This document shows positions 1 through 11,305 of a stretch of 64,000 nucleotides of DNA, in pieces. Under the pieces are notes generated by a model, which searched no databases, was not told the DNA's origin, and saw only the letters and a list, made by a program, of their open reading frames with translations. This stretch comes from Caprella mutica (lineage: Eukaryota > Arthropoda > Malacostraca > Amphipoda > Caprellidae), in NCBI GenBank assembly GCA_947561585.1, contig CANNZV010003158.1, positions 1 to 64,000 on the forward strand, written 5' to 3'. Numbering within the stretch: position 1 is the stretch's first letter; each line of letters opens with the position of its first letter. The position numbers and the translations under genes were made by a program.

Positions 1-1137
1 ACTATCTTATAAAGGGGCTGAACTGCTCGAACAATGTGGCACACAATAGAATAAAATCACTCACATGGGTTCAACTTATAAGTGACAAAATAGGTCACTT
101 TCTTTCCTATCTGTTATGATCAAAATATTTTTAGTTATATCTATAACAATTTTGTACTACCTTTCTTCTAAAGTACCTTGCATTAATTTGTTAATAGCTT
201 TATTTATAGTCTGTAGCTGTACTATATTTTCTCTGCTGCCCATTATTTGTACTTCTTCTTATCTGAAGTCCCTTCCAATTAGAGCAGTTCGAGCAGTTCA
301 GCCCCTTTATAAGATAGTTTGGCGGTAAAGTTTGTTATTGTGCGTGCGGTGAATTAGTACACCTGTTATGGGCTTCGTTTATAAATCTGTTCACTTAAGT
401 TGTAATATTTTGCAGTTAACATATATCTATTTATATCCATATGTTTAAGAAGGTCCAATAATTTGTTCATGTCTCTCGACTACTAAATTCTATTTTCTAC
501 GCCAAATTACCTGTAGTAAGTATTTGTTTATGACTGAATAAACAACAATTTTCCATATTTTATGCCTAATTAGGATCATTGTGTTTATTGATCATAGTGC
601 TCTTTTGTATCTTTCTCAGATTACTAAATAAAAACTCAGTCCATAGCTCTGTTTCATTTCGGAGACCTTCTTAAACATATGGATATACATATGGATATGT
701 TAACTGCAAAATAATAGAACTTAAGTGAACTTAAGCCTATAACAGGTGTACTAATTCACCGCACGCACAATCACAAACTTTACCACCAAACTATCTTATA
801 AAGGGGCTGAACTGCTCGAACAATGTGGCGCACAATAGAATAAAATCACTCACATGGGTTCAACTTATAAGTGACAAAATAGGTACAAAAAAGAGAAGAC
901 GAAGAAAGATTCAGTCACCGCTACAAATTATATAACTAAGGATAATAGCAATCTAATTGGAAGGGACTTCAGATAAGAAGAAGTACAAATAATGGGAAGC
1001 AGAGAAAATATAGTACAGCTACAGACTATAAATACAGCTATTAACAAATTAATGCAAGGTAATTTAGAAGAAAGGTAGTACGAAATTGTTATAGATATAG
1101 CTAAAAATATTGTGATCATAACAGATAGGAAAGAAAG
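1..1137. repeat. Nested direct and inverted repeat complex at left edge
   Basis: Positions 1-95 recur almost exactly and in the same orientation at 789-884. Positions 102-284 recur inverted at 953-1137. Between them lies a foldback element at about 285-822. Small open frames at 116-328 and 928-1188 encode nearly the same hydrophobic peptide only because they lie in the two inverted arms, so I do not call them genes. The left edge of the window cuts through a further copy of the foldback element, since bases 1-32 match its right end. Confidence 0.8.
285..822. mobile_element. Foldback / long-TIR MITE
   Basis: The terminal arms of about 165 bp are inverted copies of each other. The left arm runs inward from GCAGTTCAGCCCCTTTATAA near 291 to about 455, and the right arm runs from about 660 to 822. 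The core of about 200 bp has no coding potential. No clean target-site duplication was found, so the superfamily is unassigned. Confidence 0.65.
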
Positions 1138-1705
1138 AAATCTAATTAGAGAAAGGATTTCACAAACAAAACCCAACACTACTAACACATTAATAACAAT
1201 AACAGATCTGACACCTCACACATTTCACAAATTCAACGGAGTACTTCCTTATTTGATATCAAAGATTCATGAAATGATTTGGCAGTTCTACATGTTACTA
1301 CTTTTACAGTATTTCATTTTGAATCGCATATTGAGTGGTTGAATTACGCTGCTTTCCAGCACGAAGGATATCATCATGTGTCATTGTATTAAATAATCCA
1401 AACACCACACAGTCAAATAATGTACAGACTGTCCGTGTGATGCTGCTATCTCTTTGCATTGGCTATTATTTGTGCTTCAAGAGTCGCTACCTACTGATGA
1501 AATTCTTTCTGATTTAGAATTACATTTCATTAATATATTCACTAGAGATGCAGCAATAAAATGCGAAAACAAATTATATCCTCAAATTATCTAAACCCTA
1601 TGCAATACCCATTATAGCATTAAATTAAATCTACTTTATTGTTTTCGTAAAATGCAGTTCGAAGAGAAAAAAAAAAATTAAAGTCTATATTGTGACGTAC
1701 TAGCA
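1138..1705. other. AT-rich stretch, nothing recognised
   Basis: Short open frames occur at 1112-1342 and 1335-1517. Neither has recognisable motifs, splice context or composition different from the surroundings. Confidence 0.5.
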
Positions 1706-1930
1706 TAACCCTCCATTGATCCTCATTCTCCATGCAGCTATCGCCTCCCATTGGCTCAGCGAGTCAGCAGTGATGATGTCATAATATAAACCCTCCATTG
1801 ACCCCCATTCTCATGCTCTATCGGCGCCCATTAGCTCAGCAGTGATGATGTCATAATATAAACCTTCCATTGACTCCCATTTTCCATACAGCTATCGCAT
1901 CCCATTGGCACAGCAGTGATGACGTCACTC
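1706..1930. repeat. Three-unit tandem repeat carrying CCAAT-like and CRE-like sites
   Basis: Three degenerate units of about 82, 72 and 68 bp each contain CTCCATTGA or a variant, then CCCATTGG (an inverted CCAAT box; CCCATTAG in unit 2), then CAGCAGTGATGATGTCA. In the third unit the last block is the full palindrome TGACGTCA at 1920-1927. The block is GC-richer than its surroundings. Promoter or enhancer function is inference. Confidence 0.6.
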
Positions 1931-3271
1931 ACTACAACTCCAAGACGCTATTCCTCTTCAATTTACTATAGTGTGTACTAAATATATTCACAATTTAACT
2001 TCAGCGACTAAGACGAAGGATTTCCTCATTTTACTCTTTCCGTGAATTCAGTAATTTCATTTTTCCGAACAACAAAGTAGCGTCCGTGGTTCTCATTTAT
2101 TTTTCACGGTGTCCTAATTTCTGAGCTAAATTTAGTACGATAGAAAAAGAAAGAACATCCGCACAAAATAGAGGAAGGAGAGTATGAACTGATACACTGT
2201 TAGTGACTGTTTCTTGATACACGATATCAATAAATTAATTGAGAAATATATTTTTTCTTTTTTATCTAATTTTATGCGTGAAAGTAACATTTTTCTATTT
2301 TTAAATTAGTTTGGTTTCTAACTGTTTCTTAAAAAAAGTACGAAATATGCATTGCACTGTTCAGTTCGACAATTTTAGTTTTCATTCACTTGGATTTAAT
2401 TAACGGCTGGTTACTTAAAGGTCGGGTGGGTCCAATTTTCATATTAAATATTTTATAATAATATCATAAATAAACATTTATCAGTAATGAATATGAAATA
2501 TTTCGTCTCAAATCACTGTATTTTCAGAGAAAATAGGGTTTTTATTAGTCAACATAAGCTTATGCTATCATCTCATAGATGGCGTTGCTTACATTATTTC
2601 CAGAAGGTTCCAGAACAATCTTCATGAACGTTTATAAAATGTCGTTTTATATTCAGAAATAAGATAAAAATGAGTGAATTTGTGATTTATATTCAATATA
2701 CTAACAAATAAATTATTTTTAGAGTTATAATTAATAATATTACTCGCATATATACAATAGTTTTTTGCACAACGTTTGTGATATCTGAACAAGATGGCGT
2801 CAATGACTCGTGCAAAGCTTGTGCTATTTGTCACTAGATGGCGCTTTTTTAAAATAAATTAAATTTTCTTTTCATTAATAAGTGTTATTTAGATGAATAG
2901 AGTATGTAATCATACATAATTAAATATGCTGATTCCATAAAAGCACATATTAACAAATGTTTGATTTTACCCGCACCCGCCCTTTAATGTGATTAATGTG
3001 TGAACCACAATTTAAAATTGGTGATATATTAGAGAGTCGATTTTTAAATAGAAAAGAAAGGGTAGAGCGATATGACAACTATTGTAAATAACAACTAGCG
3101 TATTATTTAACAACTAAAGTGGAAATAACCACTTTTCTCTTTTTTCTGTTCCAATTCGTCCCTTAAGAGGCTTTGCATTTTGTGTTTTTTCTGTCATTTG
3201 ATATTTATATTTTACAGAGAAATGACATTACAAATTAAACTGTCATCTTGAGAACAAATTTAGCAGAGACA
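1931..3271. other. AT-rich spacer with three AGATGGCG motifs
   Basis: No gene was seen. AGATGGCG, a Pho/YY1-like core, occurs at 2577-2584, 2792-2799 and 2836-2843, three times in 267 bp. The 70-residue minus-strand frame at 2622-2834 looks like chance. Confidence 0.4.
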
Positions 3272-4056
3272 AGAACAACTGAAACAATGAGTCGTGAACA
3301 ACTGACTCAGTGAGTCGTGAACAACTGACTTAGTGAGTCGTGAACAACTGACTCAGTGAGTCGTGAACAGCTGACTCAGTGAGTCGTGAACAACTGACTC
3401 AGTGAGTCGTGAACAACTGACTCAGTGAGTCGTCAACAACTGACTCAGAGAGTCGTGAACAACTGACTCAGTGAGTCGTGAACAACTGACTCAGTAAGTC
3501 GTGAACAACTGACTCAGAGAGTCGTGAACAACTGACTCAGAGAGTCGTGAACAACTGACTCAGTGAGTCGTGAACAACTGACTCAGAGAGTCGTGAACAA
3601 CTGACTCAGTGAGTCGTGAACAACTGACTCAGTGAGTCGTGAACAACTGAAACGGTGAGTCGTTTACAACTGACTTAGTGAGTCTTGAACAACTGACTCA
3701 GTGAGTCGTGAACAACTGACTCAGTGAGTCGTGAACAACTGACTCAGTGAGTCGTTTACAACTGACTCAGTGAGTCTTGAATAACTGACTCAGAGAGTCG
3801 TGAACAACTGACTCAGTGAGTCGTTTACAACTGACTCAGTGAGTCGTGAACAACTGACTCAGAGAGTCGTTAACAACTGACTCAGTGAGTCGTGAACAAC
3901 TGAAACAGTGAGTCGTGAACAACTGACTCAGCGAGTCGTGAACAACTGACTCAGTGAGTCTTTTACAACTGATTCAGTGAGTCGTGAACAACTTCCCAGT
4001 GAGTTAACAAATGACTCAATGAGTGAACAACTTACTCAGTGAGTCGAGAAAACTGA
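3272..4056. repeat. 23-bp minisatellite, about 34 copies, AP-1-like core
   Basis: The monomer is AGTGAGTCGTGAACAACTGA followed by CTC. Each typical unit contains the near-palindrome GACTCA-G-TGAGTC. By hand count about 26 of the 34 units carry TGACTCA, the AP-1/TRE consensus. Units with GACTTA, GAAACA or CAGAGAG variants are mixed through the array. The array lies about 1.1 kb upstream of the first visible GPCR exon. Confidence 0.9.
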
Positions 4057-4359
4057 ACTTCTAAAAATATGATAGAACTCATTTTTAATCATAGAGATAT
4101 ATTACCTTAATTAAATAAAAATCATGGACGAATATTACAAAATGTTATTTACCAAAATCATTCTTGCAGAGCATGTACCTAATTAAAGTAGTTAAGGGGA
4201 TCGTCTCTCTAAAAAAATATATGTTTATTAACTAATATACAAATTTGATATATAAGGGTTAACGCAACTATTCAAATGGAGTACTTTTTATTTATTTAAG
4301 ATACTTTTTATAACTTTGCCCCCTTCACTCACCACCCTCAAAAAACTCCCATATAGGGG

Positions 4360-4690
4360 GTACTTTCAAAAGGCATCAACACATACAATTTTTGAGCTAG
4401 ACACATGATGTTAGTTTCATCTTTTTCAAAATTTAATTGTCCACAAAGTCACAGAGCTATTTTTTTCAAATTTATATGAAAAAATTGAGAAAGAATTCTT
4501 TCCATTTAAAAAAAAACATTGATTTTCATTTATATATCTCATTATACTTCATTACTCATTGAGGAAATTTGTAAAAAAACCGTCTGTAACTTTGTGAGCA
4601 TTTCATATATGAAGCAGATGAAATGAACCCCATGTTTCTAGCTCAAAAACTGAATAAGTTGATGCCATTTGAAGTCCAAAAAAGAAACTT
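4360..4690. repeat. Imperfect foldback repeat
   Basis: The left arm (about 4363-4460, with GGCATCAAC, TTTTTGAGCTAGA and CACAAAGT) is repeated inverted at about 4580-4680. The pair would form a long imperfect hairpin. The flanks at 4057-4360 and 4690-5124 hold nothing recognised. Confidence 0.55.
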
Positions 4691-5124
4691 TTCATGAAAG
4701 CTAATTTACTGAATTTTTTTGGAAAAAAATGTCAAATTCTGGTTCCATAAATGAGGTTGCAGACATTTGTTTGGGCGTTGTGTCCTATTTTTAATGCATC
4801 TAGTCAATAAATAATTTGATGAGAGATCCAAATAAACCTTCAATACCTGTGATGACGGGTCTTTTGGCAGACCTGACAGGTATAATTTACAATATTGTCC
4901 ATCTGTTTTTGAAGCACTTCTAGATTGTTTTTAAACTAAATATTTTAACACGTTATCCGGGAGACTATATGACATCATTTTATGCAATGAAAAAATTATT
5001 CAATTTCTTTTTTTCAGATTTGAGGGAACAAAAGATATTAATCATTAAAAAAAGGTATTAATTATTGTGGTGATAAAATTAGGTAATCTTACCAAAATGT
5101 CTGAAAATAGTGGTGATGATTTAG

Positions 5125-5398
5125 TTTCACGGACTACTACTGCGTAAACTGCAACCTAACCCTGAACATCTCGTCCCAAAATGCATCAACAGATTACTTT
5201 GATGCTCTAAAAGTCTTCAGATGGGGAAAACTGATCCCCGTACTGGTTATTTACTCCATCACGTACATCATTGGTGTGGTAGGTAACCTGCTTATCATCT
5301 ACACTGTCCTGAAGTTCAAACGACTGCGCTCTACCACCGACATTTTCCTAGTTTCCCTGGCATCTGCAGACTTGCTGCTGGTGTCTGTCTGCATTCCC
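5125..5398 (+). CDS. GPCR exon with N-terminal tail, TM1 and TM2
   Basis: The exon follows an acceptor ending TTTAG (5121-5124 is TTAG). It is open in one frame for 91 codons from 5126. The tail YCVNCNLTLNISSQNAS has three N-glycosylation sequons (NLT, NIS, NAS). TM1 contains YIIGVVGNLLIIYTVL, the first intracellular loop is KFKRLRSTTD, and TM2 contains FLVSLASADLLLVSV followed by CIP. The only nearby GT donor is at 5399-5400 (GTTAAG), which leaves phase 0, whereas the next exon needs one carried base. The downstream bases would continue as V-K. Many related receptors have VK after CxP at this point, so the true exon may run a little further, but no canonical donor is there. The exon is much more GC-rich than its flanks. 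Confidence 0.85.
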
Positions 5399-6278
5399 GT
5401 TAAGGATAGGAATGGGAATTGATGTGTTCTGTAAGAAATTTACGTCAAGGTTAGAAATGGCAAATGATGTAGTGTGTTCTGTTTGCAATCCCTGTGTGTT
5501 CTGTATGCAATTTCCGTAAAGTGAATAAAAATTAGGGTAATGAACTATCCAATATTTGTGGGTGAAGGGTCTAATGGTAGTTAGATCCTTTACCCGATAT
5601 GACTAAAAAAACTATCAAAATTATTGTTAGATTTTTAATATGTATCCCATCTGCCCTACAAATGTTTATCTCTTATTCCCAAGATAAATTAACTTACAAG
5701 GTATGCCACCCCTTGGTACGAATTTTAGACTCTTCTGCGCATAAACAAATACAAAAAGGCGTACGCACAGATGTGACTCTGCAATATTTGATTATATACT
5801 TTATATACTAAACACCTTTTACATGGCATCTGTACACTGCACAAACAACCATGGAGAAATCTTTATTTGTATATAGATAACTATTTATTTCGCTGTATTT
5901 AATCTTTATATACAAATAACCATTCAACCAGCGGTATAGAGTATATAATTTAATATTGCAGAATCACATCTGTGCATTCGTTTGTTTGAATTTATTTATG
6001 CGCATAAGAGTCTAAAACTCGTATCAAGACATTTAGTACATCCTTCTAAGTTATTATATCTTAAGGATAATCAAGTTAATGCTGAATTCAGCCAGTTTTT
6101 TCATACAAAACGAAGTTGAAGCATTCATTTCTAAAATGAATAAATAACATACCTTATTTATATGTAAAAATAATTATACCAATTCACTGAAGCGTGTTTC
6201 ATAACAAAACTGTAATCATCTTAATATGACCCTCGCAATAGTCTATCTTGTAGTTAATATACCTTGCTTATTCCCCAG
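5399..6278 (+). other. GPCR intron with foldback element
   Basis: Arms at 5717-5808 and 5938-6024 are inverted copies (TTTAGACTCTT..GCGCATAA and CACATCTGTGC are shared), forming a hairpin-type element. Just after the donor GTGTTCTGT recurs three times within about 120 bp, a short decayed repeat. The 70-codon open frame at 5599-5811 lies partly in the arm and is not supported. Confidence 0.55.
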
Positions 6279-6402
6279 TTACCAATTGGTTGTTCACATG
6301 CACCTGGACGATGGGTTTGTTCATGTGCAAGTCTGTCTATTACATACAGACAGTCTCAGCATTCTGTTCAGTGTTGACTCTCGTTACTATCAGCATTGAA
6401 AG
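6279..6402 (+). CDS. GPCR exon with ECL1 and TM3 (ERY motif)
   Basis: Acceptor TTCCCCAG ends at 6278, and donor GTGAGA starts at 6403 after AAAG. The frame starting at 6281 reads TNWLFTCTWTMGLFMC, then SVYYIQTVSAFCSVLT and LVTISIER. The WTMGLFMCK segment is the conserved ECL1 W..G..C region, and the C is the TM3 disulfide cysteine. SIER plus the Y from the next exon makes the E/DRY motif. The exon is 124 bp and ends in phase 2, which matches the next exon exactly. Its 5' side needs two bases to finish a codon, which the upstream exon does not supply. Confidence 0.85.
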
Positions 6403-7492
6403 GTGAGAAAAATGTACAATCTGAATCTTAATGTTTTGCAAGAGAGAAATTGTGAAACTTATCTAAAGTTTATTCTAAATCCAGCCTCTTGAGTCTCTTT
6501 ACAATATCCACAAAGAACTATTGGAAAGATTTGGTACAATGATTTATGAGGCGTTCCAATTAAAAGGATTTCAAATGAGAATTAAGAAATATCCGACTTT
6601 GAAGTTTAGCTTGACTTATTGTCAGAGATTAATATGAAATATGTGAAGAAATCTATAAAAGCCAGTCTAAAATTCTCGATTGGTGTATTTTCCAGAATTC
6701 AAATTTGCTGCAAAATATTTTCCGTTCTTCCATTTTCTGGCTGTTCATGTTTTGAAATTTAATTTTCTTACTTTCGATTTGCTGGGTGCAATAATCATTT
6801 CCGGCTTACAATTACCGGCAGTTGGGAGTCAATTTCTCTATCCTCTTCTTAACGACAAGTTCAGTAATGTGGTTTTATTATTCTATATAGGGAAACAAAC
6901 CTTCTCCTTTTTCCTTTTTTGTATAATAACATCATATCATGTCCTTTGGAATGGTGATCACATATTCCTGTTTGGAATGATGATCCCGATACTGTCCGGA
7001 ATAATAAAGGATACAATGTAGAAATGGTAATCTGAACCCACACGTGAACGTAATATATCTATTATAATATAGAAGTAGGTGTTTTTATCAATTCATTAGA
7101 AATATAACGATAAGGTGACAAATTTTGGTTGTTTCATATTCATCATCAAAATTGATTGATCATAAAACTATTCATACATATTCGATTTGATTTATTTCCT
7201 ATAAAAATATTACTGTGTTGATTTTTTTAAAATAATATTTTGTTAAATACTACTTGTTAATAAAATGATATATGAGAATTCTTTGCATGATGTTAATTTA
7301 TCTAATCACAATTTTCTAATTTTCGTATAATTTTCAAATCTTAAAATTTATCCTCGTGTACCCCGGTCGAATTCAAAATACAATTGAAGAAGTTTATTTT
7401 AAAAATATGAAATTAGTAAACTGTCCAAGAGACACTACGGATTCAGTTTTTCTTTGACTGTACATTATCATTGTACACGAAGCAGTATTAGC
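6403..7492 (+). other. GPCR intron, AT-rich, no feature recognised
   Basis: A hydrophobic 113-codon open frame at 6680-7021 has no family hallmark and lies in intron sequence. I see no transposon ends or tandem arrays before the repeat that begins near 7493. Confidence 0.4.
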
Positions 7493-7530
7493 AGCTACAT
7501 GCTGAAATTTGGTCCAGACCTCCCATTTAC

Positions 7531-9097
7531 AGTGGGGCTCGAATTATTAGTCCAAAATCATTTTTTAAGATTAAGTACAAATAAATGGTCAGATTCTGTT
7601 AATATTTCATATATATAGTCTTTAAGTGGTCTTAAATGATATACCAACATAAAATAGTTGTTCGATTTCAAATTATTCCATCTTTTATGATTTTAGATTA
7701 TTTAGTACTTGTTCAGGTGGCTAGTGATATTAGTCCATTTTCACAAAAACATACTTTCATCATTATTTACATCATTTTTATGAATTATGATAATGAAAAA
7801 TAAAACAATATGCTAGTTTATTACCAATTTAACAATAAATAATCAAAGTTTTGCTTAAATTAGTACTTTTTTTTGACATGAGTTCCTTTGTTTACAATGA
7901 TCTGAAATTGCCTCTCAGTAACAGATTCGGTGAATTTTTTGATGGTAGCTGGTTGTACAGAGGCCACTGCATCCAGTATTGCCTTCCACAAATCATCTTT
8001 GGATGAAAACTGCCGCAAATTAGCATAAACCTTGCGCTTGATTATGGACCAAAGATTCTCAATTGGATTCAAGTCAAGAAAAGAGGCAGGCCATTGTATC
8101 AAAGTATCATCTTTGAACCCAATTGAAGCCAGAAACTCAGTGGTAGCTTTAGCAGAATGTGAATGAGCGTTATCATGAATGAATACGATCTTCTTTCGGA
8201 GAGCCAATGGGATATCATCTAGCCAGTCCATCAGCACAGACTCTAGGATTTCGCAATAGGCCACTGAAGTCAATTTAACACCTTCAGGTACACGTACTGG
8301 ACCGATAACTTCATTGTTGATGATGCCAGCCCATATCATTATGCCTCCACCTACCTGTTTGCGACGAAAACGAGTATGACGCTGTAGTCCAGAAAGAACC
8401 CACCCCTTTGACCAATTATCTGGTCCATCCATGGTTGCTCTGGATTCATCAGTGAAAAGAATGAACTTCGTTGGTAACTTCATATACTTTTGGGCCCACT
8501 GTACTCTCTTTTCTCGGTGTTTGACATTCATTGGAGGCATTTTTAAGGGTGAAACGTTCTTCCCGATCTCACGAAGAACCTTGTTACTGCTGGATTTTGA
8601 CACATCTTTCAACCCTGCAGTTGCAAATATATCTCCACTTGTTTTCCCTGGGTTGGCACTGAGAGCAAGACAAATTCTACGCAAATTCCGATCAGTTTTT
8701 AAGCTTGGATGACCCCGCGTCAGATCTTTTCTTCCTTGGGGGAGGGGTCCGCCAAAATCTCTTGATTTTTCGTTGATGACGACCCAATTTTTTGGCTATT
8801 GCTTCAACAGGGATACTTTTGCTGTATCCTTGATGATATCAGTCTTCTCTTCTTCAGATAAATCTGTATTACGTCACATACTGGTTAAAAAATATTGATG
8901 AATAATAGCCAGAGCCACTCTATTTTATAATAAACTCTCAAATTTACTAAACTGTTCCTTAATATTTTGGTTTATCCTTTAGATAACTAATATTATATCA
9001 ATTAATAATAGTTCAAACAATGAAAATTGAAATCTGTGAAGAAATGAAAAAGTTATCATAAGATATCAGTTTGGACTAATAGCTTGAGGCCCCAGTG
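7531..9097 (-). mobile_element. Tc1-type (DD37E) DNA transposon, inactive copy
   Basis: The element runs between CAGTGGGGCTCGAATTATTA on the left and its imperfect inverted form on the right, which read on the other strand begins CACTGGGGCCTCAAGCTATT. Both ends are followed by AGTCCAAA. A TA dinucleotide flanks each side (7529-7530 and 9098-9099), which is the Tc1/mariner target duplication. Length is 1567 bp and a single transposase gene lies on the minus strand. An empty site at 21730-21770 confirms the boundaries. Confidence 0.92.
7860..8880 (-). pseudogene. Tc1-type transposase, N-terminal region frameshifted
   Basis: This is a cut-and-paste transposase of the Tc1/mariner superfamily. 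The open part (7860-8684, 274 codons) holds the catalytic domain: first Asp in FTDES (residue 79), the GGGIMIWAG block, second Asp in FIHDNAHSH (171), and Glu in LNPIENLW (209). The spacing between the last two is 37 residues, so it belongs to the DD37E type, not the usual DD34E. The open frame has no ATG at its start. Upstream, an ATG at about 8880 is followed at once by TGA. The helix-turn-helix part (containing EAIAKKLGRHQR and PRKKRSDAG) is in another frame, with a further TAG in the first frame. The protein is therefore broken in its DNA-binding half, while the catalytic half is complete. Confidence 0.88.
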
Positions 9098-9445
9098 TAG
9101 TATGTAGATTAACCAAAAATGAAAACGTCATCGATTGAACATTGGGAAACCTCATTTTCAGATCCCCAAAACTCTAGTCTAAAGCACAAATTAGTCAAAA
9201 TTCAATTTTTCCAAGTTAGGTCATGTTACATATCATTTTTAGCCTCTTATATACTGATTAAATTTTTAATAGAATTTACGTCTCAAACAAAACATATAAA
9301 GGGTTACACTAACATTATTAGACGATAAAATCATTTAAAATTACAATCTCTTTCAACATTATATATAATATGTCAAAAAATATTGTTGCCATCTTTTGTT
9401 TTCGGTTCATCATCACTGTTGTAGTCATCAACTATTCAGATTACC

Positions 9446-9675
9446 TGCAATATACAATAAAATATTACAATCATTTTATTATCATGGATGGATCTGCACC
9501 ACTAAAATCCTTTGAATTAACATTTGCGTTTGAGCATTAAACTCCTCGGCATTCGCCACATGTTGAAATGCTTTGGACATTATACTTTCGATACGAGCAT
9601 GTTTTCGAGACACATGAGTTTTTCGTACCCAGCTTTAAAAAGAAAAAAATCGGATTCATTCTCTTTTTATAGTTA
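9446..9675. other. Short intronic spacer before LTR element
   Basis: AT-rich sequence with no recognised motif. The last five bases, AGTTA at 9671-9675, are the left target-site duplication of the LTR element. Confidence 0.6.
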
Positions 9676-10469
9676 TGATAGAACTCTTTATTTCTAGTTC
9701 AATAAGTTCTTTGCCTAAGGTAACTTGCAGAAGTATACTACAAGTTCTTTAGTCTTAGGGCCTGAAGAAGCCTTATGGTTGAACAATTTAATAATTGAGA
9801 TAAGAGAGTAGATAAATGGGGATAATAAAACACTTGTAAGAAACGAAACATTCACTATTCAATACTGTCGATAAAATTTAGTACAACAAATTTTGAGCCT
9901 AAGTAAGAGTTGAGACGAGGGAATTTCTCACGAGAGAACTTGGTCACATCTAGGAATCCGATTTCACACTCCTCTTCTAGTTAGGTGATAGATCCTTATA
10001 TACCTTAACTACTCTCCAACCTTCTAGGTACAAGGTTAGGGTACGTCAAGGTTTTGAGTTAACTTTGGCGTTTCATTGTGTTAGTACGGATACCACTAAT
10101 TGCTTTGTTGTTCTAGCGAAAATTCTTGCAGGTAATTAGATGAATTCTTGCAGGTAATTAGAGGTTTCATTGTGTTAGCAACTAATTACTACTAATTGTC
10201 TTGTTTTTCTCGCCTAAACTCTAGCAGGTAATTAGAGGTAATTAGACACTCGCTATCATAAAAACATTTTGTTAACATAGTATAATATTTTCTAATAGAA
10301 TATAATATAATATTTTATTTGAATATTTTATTAATTATTCTTCCCTCAGATACTAAAATAATAATTCCGAATTAATTATTACTGGTAGTGAAAGTAATAT
10401 CCACTATTATCTACGTGAAGTTCTACTATCTACTTTAAAGCTGAAGCTTGGTGAAGCTTGGTTGTTACA
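9676..10469 (-). repeat. LTR (3' LTR of minus-strand element)
   Basis: Begins TGATAGAACT and ends TTGTTACA on the + strand, 794 bp. It holds short internal direct repeats of TTCTTGCAGGTAATTAGA and a duplicated GAAGCTTGGT at the end. It differs from the other LTR at four positions. Confidence 0.95.
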
Positions 10470-11305
10470 CATTCCCCGCGAAAAATGAAAAAAAAAATAA
10501 TAAGCGTTAAGCATAACCTTATTATTTTTTTATTATCTAAATTATTCCAATATAATTTTCAATGATGTCCTCATCATGGTTACTAGCGATGCGATAAATA
10601 CCAGTTAGTTGCAACATCTAAGTTATAAACTCCTTAAACAACAATGTTTATACTCTTGATTCAAATTGCATAGTAATAGAAAATATGTGTTGTATTTGTG
10701 TGTGTTGATGTTCTGTCTTCCATGGTCCTTGCGGATGAGCTGCTGGGCTTCTGAGGACTAGTGGAAGGTCACGTCCTTGCAAGGTAGGTCACGTCCTTGC
10801 CTTCTGCTGAGTTCCTCCCAACCAGTTATGTCATTGCGATTGGTTACGCGTGTTGTAGTTCGGAGATCAAAAGGTTTACTCAGGAACGTGTGTAATTGTG
10901 TATGTGTGTATGGAATGAACAAACTAATTAATACATTATACAACTTAATCAATTAGTTTAGCTATTTGTGATTGACCTTTAAACTTAGCCTTGGACGAAG
11001 AAGGTGTGAGTTAATCACCAACCATTGTCTTCAACGTGGTTCCATGAATAAAGTTATGCAATACACAAATAACTAAACATGTATTTCATATTTAACCATT
11101 TCACATATTATATTCATTATTACAATAGCTATATGTATATTCAAGAGTTTTGCACATTATATATTTAGCATCAATATTCTTAACCTTATTTAATACTACT
11201 TGGTTAGTTCAAACAATCATGATTATATATAAAGCGTAAAGGATATAGCATAATATAGTATCCTTAATATTATTATGTCAACCTTAAGTCTTGGTCAGAA
11301 CCTGT
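10470..11305 (-). other. Noncoding region between env and 3' LTR
   Basis: About 830 bp with no supported gene. A purine-rich tract next to the LTR (GCGGGGAATG on the minus strand at about 10470-10479) is the probable polypurine tract that primes plus-strand synthesis. GGTCACGTCCTTGC occurs twice near 10770-10800. Confidence 0.55.

Larger units (their letters stand above)
7493..9445 (-). repeat. Dispersed repeat copy A, interrupted by a Tc1-type element
   Basis: The flanks of the Tc1-type insertion (about 7493-7530 and 9098-9445) together match, inverted, the uninterrupted sequence at about 21418-21788. Shared blocks include AATTTGGTCCAGACCTCCCA on the left and GTATGTAGATTAACCA, AACCTCATTTTCAGATCCCC and ATCACTGTTGTAGTCATCAA on the right. 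The repeat is noncoding as far as can be seen and is probably an older non-autonomous mobile element. Confidence 0.8.

Noticed and set aside
116..1188. Two similar small hydrophobic proteins at 116-328 (+) and 928-1188 (-)
   Set aside because: They are the same DNA in inverted repeat arms; no homology, and the frames differ in length at both ends.
3272..4056. Possible CRISPR array because of regular 23-bp repeats
   Set aside because: There are no unique spacers between repeats; units are directly adjacent, and the setting is eukaryotic.
6680..7021. 113-codon hydrophobic frame in a GPCR intron
   Set aside because: No recognisable transmembrane family, no splice evidence, base composition like the intron, and a nearly overlapping frame on the other strand.
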